Part shown: in pieces, positions 46,511 through 57,547 of the stretch | Position numbering within the stretch: position 1 is the first letter of the stretch | Layout of the letters: every line of letters begins with the position of its first letter | Assembly (NCBI RefSeq): GCF_037975245.1 | Contig: NC_092561.1 | Coordinates: 15,383,001 to 15,447,000 of the forward strand | Length of the DNA stretch: 64,000 nucleotides | DNA from: Apostichopus japonicus | Lineage: Eukaryota > Echinodermata > Holothuroidea > Aspidochirotida > Stichopodidae | Reading direction: 5' to 3' | The notes under the pieces: model-generated | What the model was told of the DNA's origin: nothing | Database searches by the model: none | What the model saw: the letters and a program-made list of their open reading frames with translations, nothing else | Translations under genes and position numbers: made by a program

Positions 46511-48258
46511 GATTAGCTTCAGTGTGTTATTTGGATTTGGAGAGAGTAGACGTGTTTTGCGGCTCTCTCTCCTTTGCATGGTTTAACGTTGAGGGTTTTG
46601 TTAACAAAACCGTCGTAACCCCATTACACTTCACTACGGAAATACCCGAGATTGTATAATCAGGGAGCTGCTATACTCTAACGGATTAGCTTCAGTGTGT
46701 GATTTGGATTTGGAGAGAGTAGACGTGTTTTGCGGCTCTCTCTCCTTTGCATGGTTTAACGTTGAAGGTTTTGTTAACAAAACCGTCGTAACCCCATTAC
46801 ACTTCACTACGGAATTACCCGAGATTGTATAATCAGGGAGCTGCTATACTCTAACGGATTAGCTTCAGTGTGTGATTTGGATTTGGAGAGAGTAGACGTG
46901 TTTTGCGGCTCTCTCTCCTTTGCATGGTTTAACGTTGAGGGTTTTGTTAACAAAACCGTCGTAACCCCATTACACTTCACTACGGAAATACCCGAGATTG
47001 TATAATCAGGGAGCTGCTATACTCTAACGGATTAGCTTCAGTGTGTGATTTGGATTTGGAGAGAGTAGACGTGTTTTGCGGCTCTCTCTCCTTTGCATGG
47101 TTTAACGTTGAAGGTTTTGTTAACAAAACCGTCGTAACCCCATTACACTTCGCTACGGAATTACCCGAGATTGTATAATCAGGGAGCTGCTATACTCTAA
47201 CGGATTAGCTTCAGTGTGTGATTTGGATTTGGAGAGAGTAGACGTGTTTTGCGGCTCTCTCTCCTTTGCATGGTTTAACGTTGAGGGTTTTGTTAACAAA
47301 ACCGTCGTAACCCCATTACACTTCACTACGGAAATACCCGAGATTGTATAATCAGGGAGCTGCTATACTCTAACGGATTAGCTTCAGTGTGTGATTTGGA
47401 TTTGGAGAGAGTAGACGTGTTTTGCGGCTCTCTCTCCTTTGCATGGTTTAACGTTGAAGGTTTTGTTAACAAAACCGTCGTAACCCCATTACACTTCGCT
47501 ACGGAATTACCCGAGATTGTATAATCAGGGAGCTGCTATACTCTAACGGATTAGCTTCAGTGTGTGATTTGGATTTGGAGAGAGTAGACGTGTTTTGCGG
47601 CTCTCTCTCCTTTGCATGGTTTAACGTTGAAGGTTTTGTTAACAAAACCGTCGTAACCCCATTACACTTCACTGCGGAATTACCCGAGATTGTATAATCA
47701 GGGAGCTGCTATACTCTAACGGATTAGCTTCAGTGTGTGATTTGGATTTGGAGAGAGTAGACGTGTTTTGCGGCTCTCTCTCCTTTGCCTGGTTTAACGT
47801 TGAGGGTTTTGTTAACAAAACCGTCGTAACCCCATTACACTTCACTACGGAATTACCTGAGATTGTATGATCAGGGAGCTGCTATACTCTAACGGATTAG
47901 CTTCAGTGTGCGATTTGGATTTGGAGAGAGTAGACGTGTATTGCGGCTCTATCTCCTTTGCCTGGTTTAACGTTGAGAGTTTTGTTAACAAAACCGTCGT
48001 AACCCCATTACACTTCACTACGGAATTACCTGAGATTGTATGATCAGGGAGCTGCTATACTCTAACGGATTAGCTTCAGTGTGTGATTTGGATTTGGAGA
48101 GAGTAGACGTGTTTTGCGGCTCTCTCTCATTTGCATGGTTTAATGTTGAGGGTTTTGTTAACAAAACCGTCGTAACCCCATTACACTTCACTACGGAATT
48201 ACCTGAGATTGTATAATCAGGGAGCTGCTGTACTCTAACGGATTAGCTTCAGTGTGTG
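46511..48258. repeat. 173-bp satellite array, ten units
   Basis: The phrase gattagcttcagtgtg recurs at 46511, 46684, 46857, 47030, 47203, 47376, 47549, 47722, 47895, 48068 and 48241, exactly 173 bp apart. Each unit holds the palindrome GGTTTTGTTAACAAAACC. Units 1-6 alternate in two variants (gttgaggg with ggaaata, gttgaagg with ggaatta), so a 346-bp higher-order repeat is present; units 7-10 are more mixed. Satellites of this length can wrap about one nucleosome. Confidence 0.95.
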
Positions 48259-49000
48259 TTTTGAAAGCTCATTTTCCAGAGGTGTGCTTTCGTTTGCGAA
48301 TATTGAAACGCTAATTTCTTATTAGCCCTTGAGGTTTGAAAGGTTATTTCGCAACGGGCCAACTGGTGAGTAATAATTTCGTTTTAATTTTGTTACCGCC
48401 AAACGTATGTACCATATATAATCGGATACAAACCAGGCGCGTAGTTTGCCTACAGGTTCGCACCTCCCTTAGCAAATTCCTAGCTACGCGCCTGAAACAA
48501 ACACTAAAATTGTAACACTAAACTTAACTTGGTCGTTTTAGATACCGTTATTAAAATGAGTCCAATTTCATCGCAAATGTACGATATTTTCCAAACTGTC
48601 ACAAAACGGGTACACAATAACTTAATCTCTACTATGTTTAGGCTGAAATAGTTTTCAAAGGCCGAAAATATGTAAAGAATTGTTAAAAATATGAACAAGC
48701 TCTGTGATTACCATACTACCACGATACATATTCGCATTATTTTTAAGGGAAATCGGCCAAAACACCCATATTATGAAATGGAAACTAAAACTATGTTGTC
48801 AACACCAAAACACTTTCTTTGTCGAGATTATTTTTAGTAAAATCCAACTAATCGAGAGTATATTCATGTGAATCTATGAGAAAATCCATGTTCAAAACTA
48901 TTCTTATCACCTTTCAAACCCCAAGGACTAATAAGAAATTAGCGTTTTAATATTCGCCACCGAAAGCACACCTCTGGAAAATGAGATTTCAAAACAGTCA
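48251..49000. mobile_element. Fold-back element with about 85-bp arms
   Basis: The arms are 48251-48340 and about 48915-49000, inverted copies sharing tcattttccagaggtgtgc and cgctaatttcttattag. The ends read TTTTGAAA and TTTCAAAA. The interior has no open frame. A rearranged copy is at 22375-23062 and a third edge at 51990-52115. The left arm starts within the last partial satellite unit. Confidence 0.75.
48434..48494. mobile_element. 61-bp hAT-like remnant
   Basis: It is bounded by CAGGCGCGTAG and CTACGCGCCTG, with flanks ATACAAAC (48426-48433) and AAACAAAC (48495-48502), a 7/8 match. It is an internally deleted copy lodged in the fold-back element, also present at 22711-22761. Confidence 0.75.
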
Positions 49001-49074
49001 TATTAGGAACACAAGTACCAAGCACGGGCAGGTACCGAATGCTCGATGATCATACCGCGTCACACATACACGCA

Positions 49075-49394
49075 CTTTTACACTTGCCTTACATTGCTAT
49101 CATATCCATTCCTTCACCCCCCAAAACAAAACGACACTCAAAAGTACTGCAATATAAGCTCTTTGAAGGATAAAGTGTGACTCATCGCTCCCAAACGTGA
49201 GCGCTGTGGATCAGCGCGGTTTCTTTATATTGCTGTGACGCAAACTGTTGCATTCTCAATGTAGATGGGAATTTGGGTGAGTTAAACTACCAATTAATGT
49301 TCTTTTAAACTGAATGTGAGTTCTAAACGGTACAGCAACAAAATAAAATAAAAAAATTGACAGACGATTCAACCGTGCGTAGTTACAGTACCTT
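49075..49394. other. No gene seen
   Basis: Sequence between two mobile elements without supported content. Confidence 0.45.
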
Positions 49395-49402
49395 ATACTA
49401 GC

Positions 49403-49992
49403 CATAGGCGTAGGAGCCTAATTTGATTTTGGGGGGCTGTAACGACTTGCCCGAAAAATATAAGCAAAATCTTTCGTAATGTGCATGCCATATAGGCATT
49501 CATCGGTTATCGGCATGTGATGTAATAACCGATGAATGCCTATATGATAGCACATATAGGCATTCATCAGCAAAACATTAAAACACATTGCAAATTTTTC
49601 TTCTTTCAGTAGGTGCCCGAAAAATTCTCAACGTATTGTCAGAATTTTCAACCCCCCCCCCAAAAAAAATTGAAACACATTGCAAATTTTTCTTCTCTCA
49701 GTAGGTGCCCGAAAAATTCTCAGCATATTGCCCGAATTTTCACCCCCCCCTCCCACCCCCAAAAAAAATTGAAAAACATACTGCAAATTTTTCACCTTTC
49801 AGTATAGGTGCCCGAAAATTTCTCAGCATATTGCCCGAATTTTCACCCCCCCAAAAAATTTAAAAACACACTGCAAATTTTTCTTCTTTCATTAGTTGCC
49901 CGAAAAATTCTCAGCATATTGCCCGAATTTTCACCAAAACAAATTTGTTTTGGGGGGCTGCAGTCCCCCCCCCCCCGCCTCCTACGCTTATG
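49403..49992 (+). mobile_element. hAT-like element, CATAGGCGTAGG family, 590 bp
   Basis: The ends are CATAGGCGTAGGAG and CTCCTACGCTTATG. A perfect 8-bp target duplication ATACTAGC lies at 49395-49402 and 49993-50000. Inside is a tandem repeat with period about 90-100 bp: tgcccgaaaaattctca at 49614, 49706, 49809 and 49897. A 21-bp perfect hairpin is at 49490-49545. It belongs with 12577-12999, and a single terminus of the same type (CATAAGCGTACGAGG) is at 51250. Confidence 0.9.
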
Positions 49993-50000
49993 ATACTAGC

Positions 50001-51989
50001 GCTACCACGCGGGCGTCTACAATAGCGTCTCTAGAAGTTGGGCAAGAAGGTCGATATTTGCTAACGATGACTCTCATTTGTTACCTCTAGGTCCGATTGA
50101 GAATTTTAACCAACCACAATAATGTTTATAGGTACAGAATCTGTCACTCATTTGTAATGCATATTCAATTTAGACAAAGAGGAGGGCCAGTGTTATAGAG
50201 ACACAATTGAACTTTCAATAATGGAGTTTCAAAAGCCAGACGGCGCTACATGTTGCCATGTGTGTTTTACATGTGACTTTTGGTTTTCAAAAGTTACCTA
50301 CCTCTACATTTTTAACCCCCAAAGTCCGATTGTGCCATGCTAAATAGAAACTAGAAAACAACTGAGAAATGAAGAAATTTATTCCACCTTTCTAAAGATG
50401 TTTTAGACAAAGTGTTATGAAATTAGGAAAGAACTGTTATCGGTGAAGAAAAACATGGCCTCACAGTAAGTCAACGGGAGGTGTGGGAAGTAACTGTTGT
50501 GAATTTCCAACGCTGCCTATGGAAGAGCGCTAGGGAATTGATGTGATTTTCGTTATTGCGAATTTTTTGACAAGGGCTCCGTGACCCGGAAATGCTTATT
50601 ACAGAAACTCAAAGTCTGTGAAAGGTTCTCTCAACATTATGTCACCAAATATGCATATGCATTCATAATCGTTCCAAATTAAGCAAGGATACAGCCAAAT
50701 ATGTATACTCTACATCGAACTACGTCAGAAATGCAAACGATTGCATGAATTATTAATTAACACGGTATTTGGTTCCTCTGTCGAAAATGTTGGACTCGGA
50801 TCGTGGTAAGTGTTGAGGATTTTTGGAACTGTGACACTTGCGTATTAGAACATATAATCTAGTAAATTGTATCTTTCTATGTAAAGAACGAATTATTATA
50901 CATGATTCAGAAAGTTTTACTCTTGTTCATAAGGTAGAAAATATTGAAATCGAACTTTGATTTTTTCATCGATTTTTGCATCATGCAAGTGTATGCTGAA
51001 CTCCAGTGTGTAGAGCACACGCATGTGTATGGCAAAATGTTAATCGATTTCCGCCTTTTTCCGCGTAAACGAGCTGGCCCTTGCCCTACCTACACATCGA
51101 TAACGTTAGATTTGGAGTAACCAAGTCTATACTGTAATGTGTCGGTGTGAACCATGAGCTGTGTTTATAATCTATATATATAGACACAATAACAAAGCGT
51201 TTATGATGACACACATATCGCACTTCATGTCAATAGCTGGCAGTTAAACCATAAGCGTACGAGGCGGGGGGGCAGGGGCAGACTGCCCCCCCCCCCCAAT
51301 TTCGTAGATGAAGAATTGGGTGAAGTTGAATTTCAGTCATGATCATTTACCGTTTCTTTTCTTCTTTTTTTGTCAACAGATATTTATGGTAGCTGTCCCG
51401 CATTTCAGCTTCCAACTTGGCATTCAGCATCTCAAAGTCCATTAAAATGTATTAATTTGCATCCCCTGTGCTACAGTTTCTCCATTGCAGTTTCCAACTT
51501 TCCACACATCTCTGCCTATAAGTATATTTGAAAAGACAGAATGATTGATCAGATTATTCCATTCTTTGTGACAATCATACCAGTTTTTCTAAAAAAAGTG
51601 AATCCAACATATGGGTATACATTCTTCTGCTAAGACTGCTAAGGCTTTTTCACTCAGTCAAGGAAATGCTGTAGATTTGCAGAGTCAGAAGTTTAGCCAA
51701 CCATGTAATTTGAATATTAGATTTACAATAATGTGTATTTAACATTTTATTTGCATTTCCATACACTTCAGCAATAAAACAGGCAAGATGGTAGTAATAT
51801 GTGATGCTGGATGCCAAGGTGAGACTGTGTAAGTATTTTGAAGATTTCACCTGACATCTTCCAAGTTGCATATATTACACAACCAAACCAAGACGATAGA
51901 GAGGCCAAGTGTCAAGAAAACGTTTTGAAATTCATGTTCCAGTTTTCTGTTGAACGGACAAGATTTGAATTTTCGTGACGTCAGGAATC
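50001..51989. other. No gene supported; one hAT-like terminus
   Basis: A possible start with donor (aaaatgttggactcgg, then gtggtaagtg, 50785-50808) stands alone. At 51250-51290 CATAAGCGTACGAGG, a G-run and a C-run mark a truncated hAT-like end. The rest is AT-rich with short frames only. Confidence 0.4.
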
Positions 51990-52115
51990 GTAAACATTTT
52001 TGAGGTCACAGGGTTACACTGCCAACTGAAATGTGCGTATATGTGTGACGGTAATATCATCGCGCATCTGGTACATGCCCGTGCTTGGCACTTGTGTTCG
52101 TAATATGACTTCATC
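51990..52115. repeat. Partial copy of a repeat edge seen at 23100 and 49010
   Basis: It is the reverse complement of the acaagt-accaagcacgggcagg and gatcataccgcgtcacacatac region at 49010-49075, with several changes. Confidence 0.6.
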
Positions 52116-52193
52116 GTTGTGAACAATCACTGTGTTACGCTAAATCGTTAGAAATTTCTAGTTTTTGTACATTTTGTGAAATATCCGACAATA

Positions 52194-52470
52194 ATGCCGG
52201 TCCGTTGTGTTGAGTTGTCATAACCCATGCAATTAGCCTTCATCGATGGCCGTAGGACGAAAAAACACGGCGACAGCGGTATGTAGCAAACACTTGACGG
52301 AAGCGAAATGCGATCCCTCCTCTCTACTGAAAGAAAGCAAATGGGTCGACATAAGTAGTACCTTCGTCTCTGTGGGACACTTATTTGTTATGCTAATGAG
52401 TCTATTGTTTATTAAATGTTATTGTTTGAAATCATTCTTTTGTTTAAGGATGAATATTGGTGAATATTGA
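52194..52470 (+). pseudogene. Possible THAP-domain remnant
   Basis: The start ATGCCGGTCCGTTGTGTT gives MPVRCV, like the beginning of THAP zinc fingers, then meets a stop. In another frame AVCSKHLTEAKC resembles the THAP CxxH block (C-x2-H-F). The AVPTF-type motif is missing. THAP domains occur in P-element and Kolobok transposases. The evidence is thin. Confidence 0.3.
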
Positions 52471-52535
52471 TGTGGGAGCTCAAATACTGGAAGACAGTTT
52501 ATTTGTTGTGACTGTTGGTCTTTTGTTTAAGGATT

Positions 52536-53200
52536 AAAGGATGTTAAGACTCGCGCACAAAGAAACGTAGTTTAAAATCAAGTACCCCAAACATAAGCCG
52601 AAGCCTTAACTTTTCACCACACTGAGCTCCAATTTTGTTTTGGGTGCTGCGTCCGTTAGTCATCCTGTAAAGAGAGAAAGCGATAGTGTTTTGAACATTA
52701 AGAGTTCAATAGCTGAATTCATAAAAAGTTGATAAAACAGAAAAAACAAGGAAAAGCTTGCAGTGAAACGAAGGCAACGATAACAAAAGGAAAACAACAT
52801 GTAAGCAGTATAATAAACAGAGAAAAGAGAGGAATCTCTACAATACAAATACAAATATTATAAAATTGCGGCTCAGAAATATCTGAAATTCTATCTGTAT
52901 TTCACTTAAAATATTCCCTTCAATAGGCTTCGAGCGTAACCTTAATGTAACTGCCTTGGCAGTTTTAAATAAAGTTATACGTATTTTACGGGTGGGTTTC
53001 TTGTTTATTTGCATTTCAATGTTGATATCTGTTAACAGATTCCATCATAACCGTGCTGTAAAATTTCGCTTCTTCTTTCAGCCTATTGATTAGGTCACAA
53101 AAGATGCAAAACCTTTACATCAATTGTCAATTCGGTTCAATATAACGTCAACAAAGATGGCGATCGGGTCAGCCAGCTGATCTTATAAAATAGATGGCGC
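52536..53200. other. Half MITE terminus, otherwise no gene
   Basis: TTAAAGGATGTTAAGACTCG at 52536 matches the left end of the 4773-5070 MITE. Its partner end was not found. The rest is AT-rich and shows nothing. Confidence 0.5.
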
Positions 53201-53229
53201 CCTACCAATAAAACTGTACAGAATCAAAA

Positions 53230-53765
53230 TATTCGGTACGGCTTCCCCCTCTCCAAGTCAATGGTGCTGCTTTTCGTTTGTTACCCGCAAGCAAATCCGT
53301 GAGAGGGCGAAAAAGTTCAGCACATTGCGGTATAAATCGGTGGTTAAAATTAATTAAACCTAGGTATTCACGAAAGTTTGCGTAAGGACGTTTGTTGAGA
53401 AATCATTAATAGCTTTGTCCTCCGGTAATGGGTGGATTCCTTTGGAATCAACTATGTGTCCAAGGAATGCAAGTGTGGGGACTCCAAACTGACTTGGGAT
53501 AATTACAACTCCATAGTCTTGAGTCGGTTAAACAGTTGTCTCAGATGGTCCATATGTTCGCTGTTTGATTTGCTAGCAATGAGTATATCATCGATATAGA
53601 CATAACAAAATTCTAGTCCACGCGTTACCTCATCCATAAAGCGCTGGAATGTTTGCGTCGCGTTTCTGAGAACGAATGGCATATTTGTTTGAATTCGAAC
53701 ACACCGAAAGGTGTTCTTATTGCCGTTTTGCTAATGTCCGAGGCCTCGACCGGGGTTTGGTCCAG
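53230..53765 (-). pseudogene. Gypsy reverse transcriptase fragment, frameshifted
   Basis: From 53765 down the frames give DISKTAIRTPFGVFEFKQ, then (shift) MPFVLRNATQTFQRFMDEVT and the active-site CYVYIDDILIA, then (shift) VPTLAFLGHIVDSKGI and REYLGLINFNHRFIPQCA with PLTDLLAGNKRKA. The catalytic YIDD is intact but at least three frameshifts and a stop break the protein. It probably belongs to the same element as 54845-55550. Confidence 0.85.
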
Positions 53766-53789
53766 TTTCAATCTCCAAAGGGGTAGAAA

Positions 53790-54590
53790 TTTGTAACAAG
53801 TATTATTACGTAATAGTTTTCATGACGTCACGGGGAAGCGCAGAAAAGGGCAAACATGTAGCTGTTCTGCGCAGTGTATTGAGTATGGAGAAATATGTAA
53901 CTAGCGAAAATAATACATTCCTCAACAATCTGTTACAAGAAAGTTAAGAATGGGGTTTAGGTAAAAAAATCACAGATTGGTACATAAGACATCAAACAAA
54001 ACACTGAATGACTTCTTTTTTCAAAAATGCCTTGCATATTGCTCCTATCAAGCAAAAAAAAAACTCCGAAAAATCTGGCTAAATTTTCTCGGTTAGAAAA
54101 GTAGAAAACAAATGACGTCATTTGTTTACCAAGTTGAAACTGTATGATACCGTCGCAGGGAAGTGCTAACTGCTACCACATACAGTTGGTATCCACGCAC
54201 TAATACGCTTTCGGATTTCAGATAGCGATAGCGAAGAAGGGCGCGAAATAGAGGACATGTTTGACAATCGTAGGGAAGTTTTGCCCACGTGTTCGAACCG
54301 GAGACCAGCGAAGAGGGGCCTGGATCGGACAGAGATGTCGAATTTGATCGTCTTGACGGAACACAATAGTAACGTATATAAGGCTAGTTGTGGTACTAGT
54401 TTAGCCTAGATCTGTTATTGTTACCTAACTTCCCTATGTAAGAAATAATTTGGAATAAATCTTGGTCTTAGGCAGCTAGGCTAACTGAGTGCAGTGTTAC
54501 TGAGCTCTCAGTGTTAGAGGAACACAACATCTCTGTACTGTTTTGCACCCATTCTCGGATATTTTCTTGACTGTCCGTGACGTCTTTTTT
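53790..54590 (+). promoter_or_regulatory. LTR-like segment with TATA box and poly(A) signal
   Basis: GTATATAAGG at 54373-54382 is followed by a polyadenylation signal, GGAATAAATC, at about 54451. A possible left edge is tgtaacaagt at 53792. This is the layout of a retroelement LTR on the plus strand, but no second LTR, primer-binding site or target duplication was found, and it lies between oppositely oriented Gypsy pieces. Confidence 0.35.
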
Positions 54591-54844
54591 ACGTCTTTGA
54601 TCTTGGTTAGCACATTTTGCCCATGTAGTTTTGGCCAACCACCCCCCCCCCCCCAGAATGACGTCCTTCATCTTATGGGATGAGCTTGGTAATTAACTTA
54701 ATTAAAACAGCAAAAAAACAATCGTGGAACTCCAAATTTGGAGTACAGGGTTTTGATAGTTAGCTTCTCAGTCTGTGTTAGTTTGAAGGGAATCTACTAC
54801 GTGTCACTTGACCTTTAACATCTATACTTACAAGCCAACATTAA

Positions 54845-55550
54845 ACAAGAAATCACAGCCTAAAATAGCAGTTTTTACGTATGCTATGACAAATATCCAC
54901 GGAAATCGTCTTCTTAGCCCTATTTCTAGCGCCAATGAACATTGACCAAACGTTGGAATTGTTGTGCCGTTTACAGCTTAAAGAGTTGGCCATTTGCCGC
55001 GATTTTGGAGATCTGTGCGTGCAGGGGGTATAACACTGACTCCCGCCCCGGTATCAATGCGCGTAAAACAGGCGACTCGGGTCTTGGCCAACATTTGCCG
55101 CCATTATGCGTTGGCCTGAGCGTTTTCCGAATTATTAACCATGCTAGAAAAAAATTGCATGTTGGTCTGCAGTTTTTCGCAGCAGTGCCGTACTTCTGAT
55201 GATACCAGCACATGCCTGGCGAGTCTTTTATCGCGTTTCCTGACAGGTTGTCCAGCGCTGCTCTTACTACGCTGTAATACTTCCGTTTTCATCGCGGCAA
55301 CTACTTCCGTTTTCAGCGCGGCAACTTGAGCGGTGGGCTCTGAGATCAGCCAACGTAATTGTTGTATCTCAGTGGTCGTATAGTTTGGCGGAGCTGGTTC
55401 GGTTGCCAAAATTGGCAATAAATTCGGGTTGACCTCCAAAATGTTGTCTGCTATGGACGCCAACTGGTCGATATCAAACGTGGCAGACTGACTGACGCCA
55501 TAGGAGCTTCAGGTTTGGGCTTGGTGTTACCATTATTCATTGTGAATAAC
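54845..55550 (-). pseudogene. Gypsy gag/protease remnant
   Basis: The gag-like part (55463-55104) reads TTTEIQQLRWLISEP and a coiled VAALKTEVVAAMKTEV stretch. Below it, in another frame, is the aspartic protease: TRIDTGAGVSVIPPA with the DTG active site, then AVNGTTIPTFGQ, LRRRFPWIFVIAYVKTAILG and CDFLFNVGL. A stop codon between WPTL and AVNG and the frame change show decay. Order on the minus strand (gag, protease, then RT at 53.7 kb) fits one Gypsy element with an insertion between. Confidence 0.78.
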
Positions 55551-57428
55551 GCGAAAAGTAGTAGAAGTATAAAAGTTAGCGTGAATAAGATAATTTAGAA
55601 CTACGAGATTGACAAATTTCCCCAGCTAACGAAATGCAAAATCATTTAGTCCAAGTTAAAAGAGAAAGTTACACAAATGAGGGGAAAGAGTGGGGAAATG
55701 GGGGTGGGGAGGGGGGAATAAATGGAAGCAAATAACTAAGGAATAGGAAATATATATTAAGAAGTATTAAGTGGAATAGCATGGCCAGAAAAGAAAGTGG
55801 GTTTTTCGTAACAGATTGGGTGATCTGAGAAATTTATGCAAGTTTATCATTATCAAAGAACCTTGGTTGAATTGGATAGTAAAAATCTGGCATTGGTAAC
55901 GGCACACCCCGAACCAGAATATAAAATGCTAATTTTAATCTTTTAAACGTTCCAACCGTCCTTTTTCTGGAGGTTATATCGCTTTAAATTATGTCTAGAA
56001 TTAAAGAGTGACTGTTGGAATTGACAAATGCGTTAGTGAGGGAAACTTAATTCTGCACAGTCGTAGTATGCTCCCTTGAAATTTGGAACATTATTGAATA
56101 CTTTAAAGGGGGTAGGTTAGTGATGACTGTTTATCATACCGGCTCGATATTACCGTCGATAGTGAACCAATTAAACAGGTAGCACCCTTCCGAAAATAAA
56201 TTGCCTTATTTGCACACAAAAAAAGACAGCAACACGTATATAATGTATTCATTAACAGTATTGGACCTATTTGTGTGTATATGCACCGCATTTCCAAAAC
56301 CTGCTCATATTTTAAAACATTCATCTCGAAACAGCTAATTTTTTCTCCATTATCCAGAAAAGACAAAACAAAAGAACATATTTTGCTGCCTCTGCAATAA
56401 TGTTCATGACTGCACATTCTCCCACCGTTCAGGACATCTGCCGAAGCTTTGCTGAACCAATCCAGTACCGACTAAGAGCTGTCTGTTGCCGACAAATCAC
56501 ATCCAACCAATAGGGTTCTTCCTTTCGCCCGTCTGGAGGCTTCTTCTAGGTCACATTATAGTTGACCAGATCACCGCTCTTAATTGTAGAATAGAGAGTA
56601 ATTGAGTAACTATGATTACAGTAAATACAACCGTCTCTGTAGTGTAGCCTACACGTGATATCATTTTGGTCTCCAGCAGTTTATGTCAGTTCCCCCCCCC
56701 CCCAACCTCCACCACCACCAGACGGTATACCATATCGAGCTGGTTGACCCACTATACGATCATGTGTTTAACCGCTGTGAACCTTGTCTAGATTATTCCT
56801 TGCAAAGCATTTGGTTTATAGTTCTGCGAGTAACCGAATGTCAGGCATGGATCAGGGAGGAGGCATTGTGGTGTTCATGTTGAAAGTCTCGGTGATACAA
56901 AAAAAAAGTTATATTATGGCACAGCCTTGCGTAAAGACTTAACCAAAGACATAATCCATAGTCTAAATCTGTATCAGAATACACCAATTGACCACAGATA
57001 ATTGTCTCGGCGAGGGGCAATGATGGGTGAGGTGGCGATGGAGGACCCCAGATCCGCCATAACGTGCCACGGGCTGGCTTCAACAATTCTCTAGGCTACA
57101 CCAATTCTCAATAGAATCTAAAGCTTCCTCGCTTTAATATGGGCAGTTCATATTCACATTACCTTCCACAACCTACTTGAAAATACCTCCAATAGTAAAT
57201 AAAAACAAAACAAAATGAGCAATAATTTTACTTCCGAATTATTGTAATGTTGTTAGAAATTGACCAGAACCGGCTAAAAGCGATGGTAAATGTCATCATG
57301 GTTGAGGCGTGGTCTATTTGTAGACCAGCAATACCGAATATATTTCCAACAACCTACCCATTCTGAAAAAAAAACTCATTTCAAAAGTTTAAATTTATAT
57401 TTCTCTTAAGCATATCTTAAGGTCTTAC
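55551..57428. other. No gene supported
   Basis: Includes a G-rich stretch at 55680-55720 and a C-run with CACCACCA at 56690-56720. The open frames are short. Apart from the exon at 57429, no other esterase exon was recognised on either side. Confidence 0.4.
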
Positions 57429-57547
57429 CTGCATAATTCCCCGTTGAAAGTACTGCCTGCTTTCATCTGAGACAGCGTGATACAATACACTAGCTGCGCC
57501 CGATCCTTATCCGAACAATGTCACTTTATTTGGATCACCATCAAACG
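57429..57547 (-). pseudogene. Dead cholinesterase/carboxylesterase exon
   Basis: A 119-nt exon between a CTCCAG acceptor (57548) and a CAG/GTAAGA donor (57428). It reads FDGDPNKVTLFG, a TAA stop, then GSGAASVLYHAVSDESRQYF and QRGIMQ. In the family this stretch is GDPNKVTLFGESAGAASV, with the nucleophile serine in GESAG. Here Glu has become a stop (GAA to TAA) and the serine position is Gly. Splice sites are kept. It lies alone, so it may be a relic exon or part of a decayed gene copy. Confidence 0.78.

Noticed and set aside
46511-48258. 173-bp units considered as rDNA spacer or a CRISPR-like array
   Set aside because: No rRNA sequence nearby and no spacers; regular head-to-tail monomers define a satellite.
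50785-50808. ATG with a perfect GTAAGT donor as a first exon
   Set aside because: Only seven codons and no downstream exon recognised; cannot be supported.
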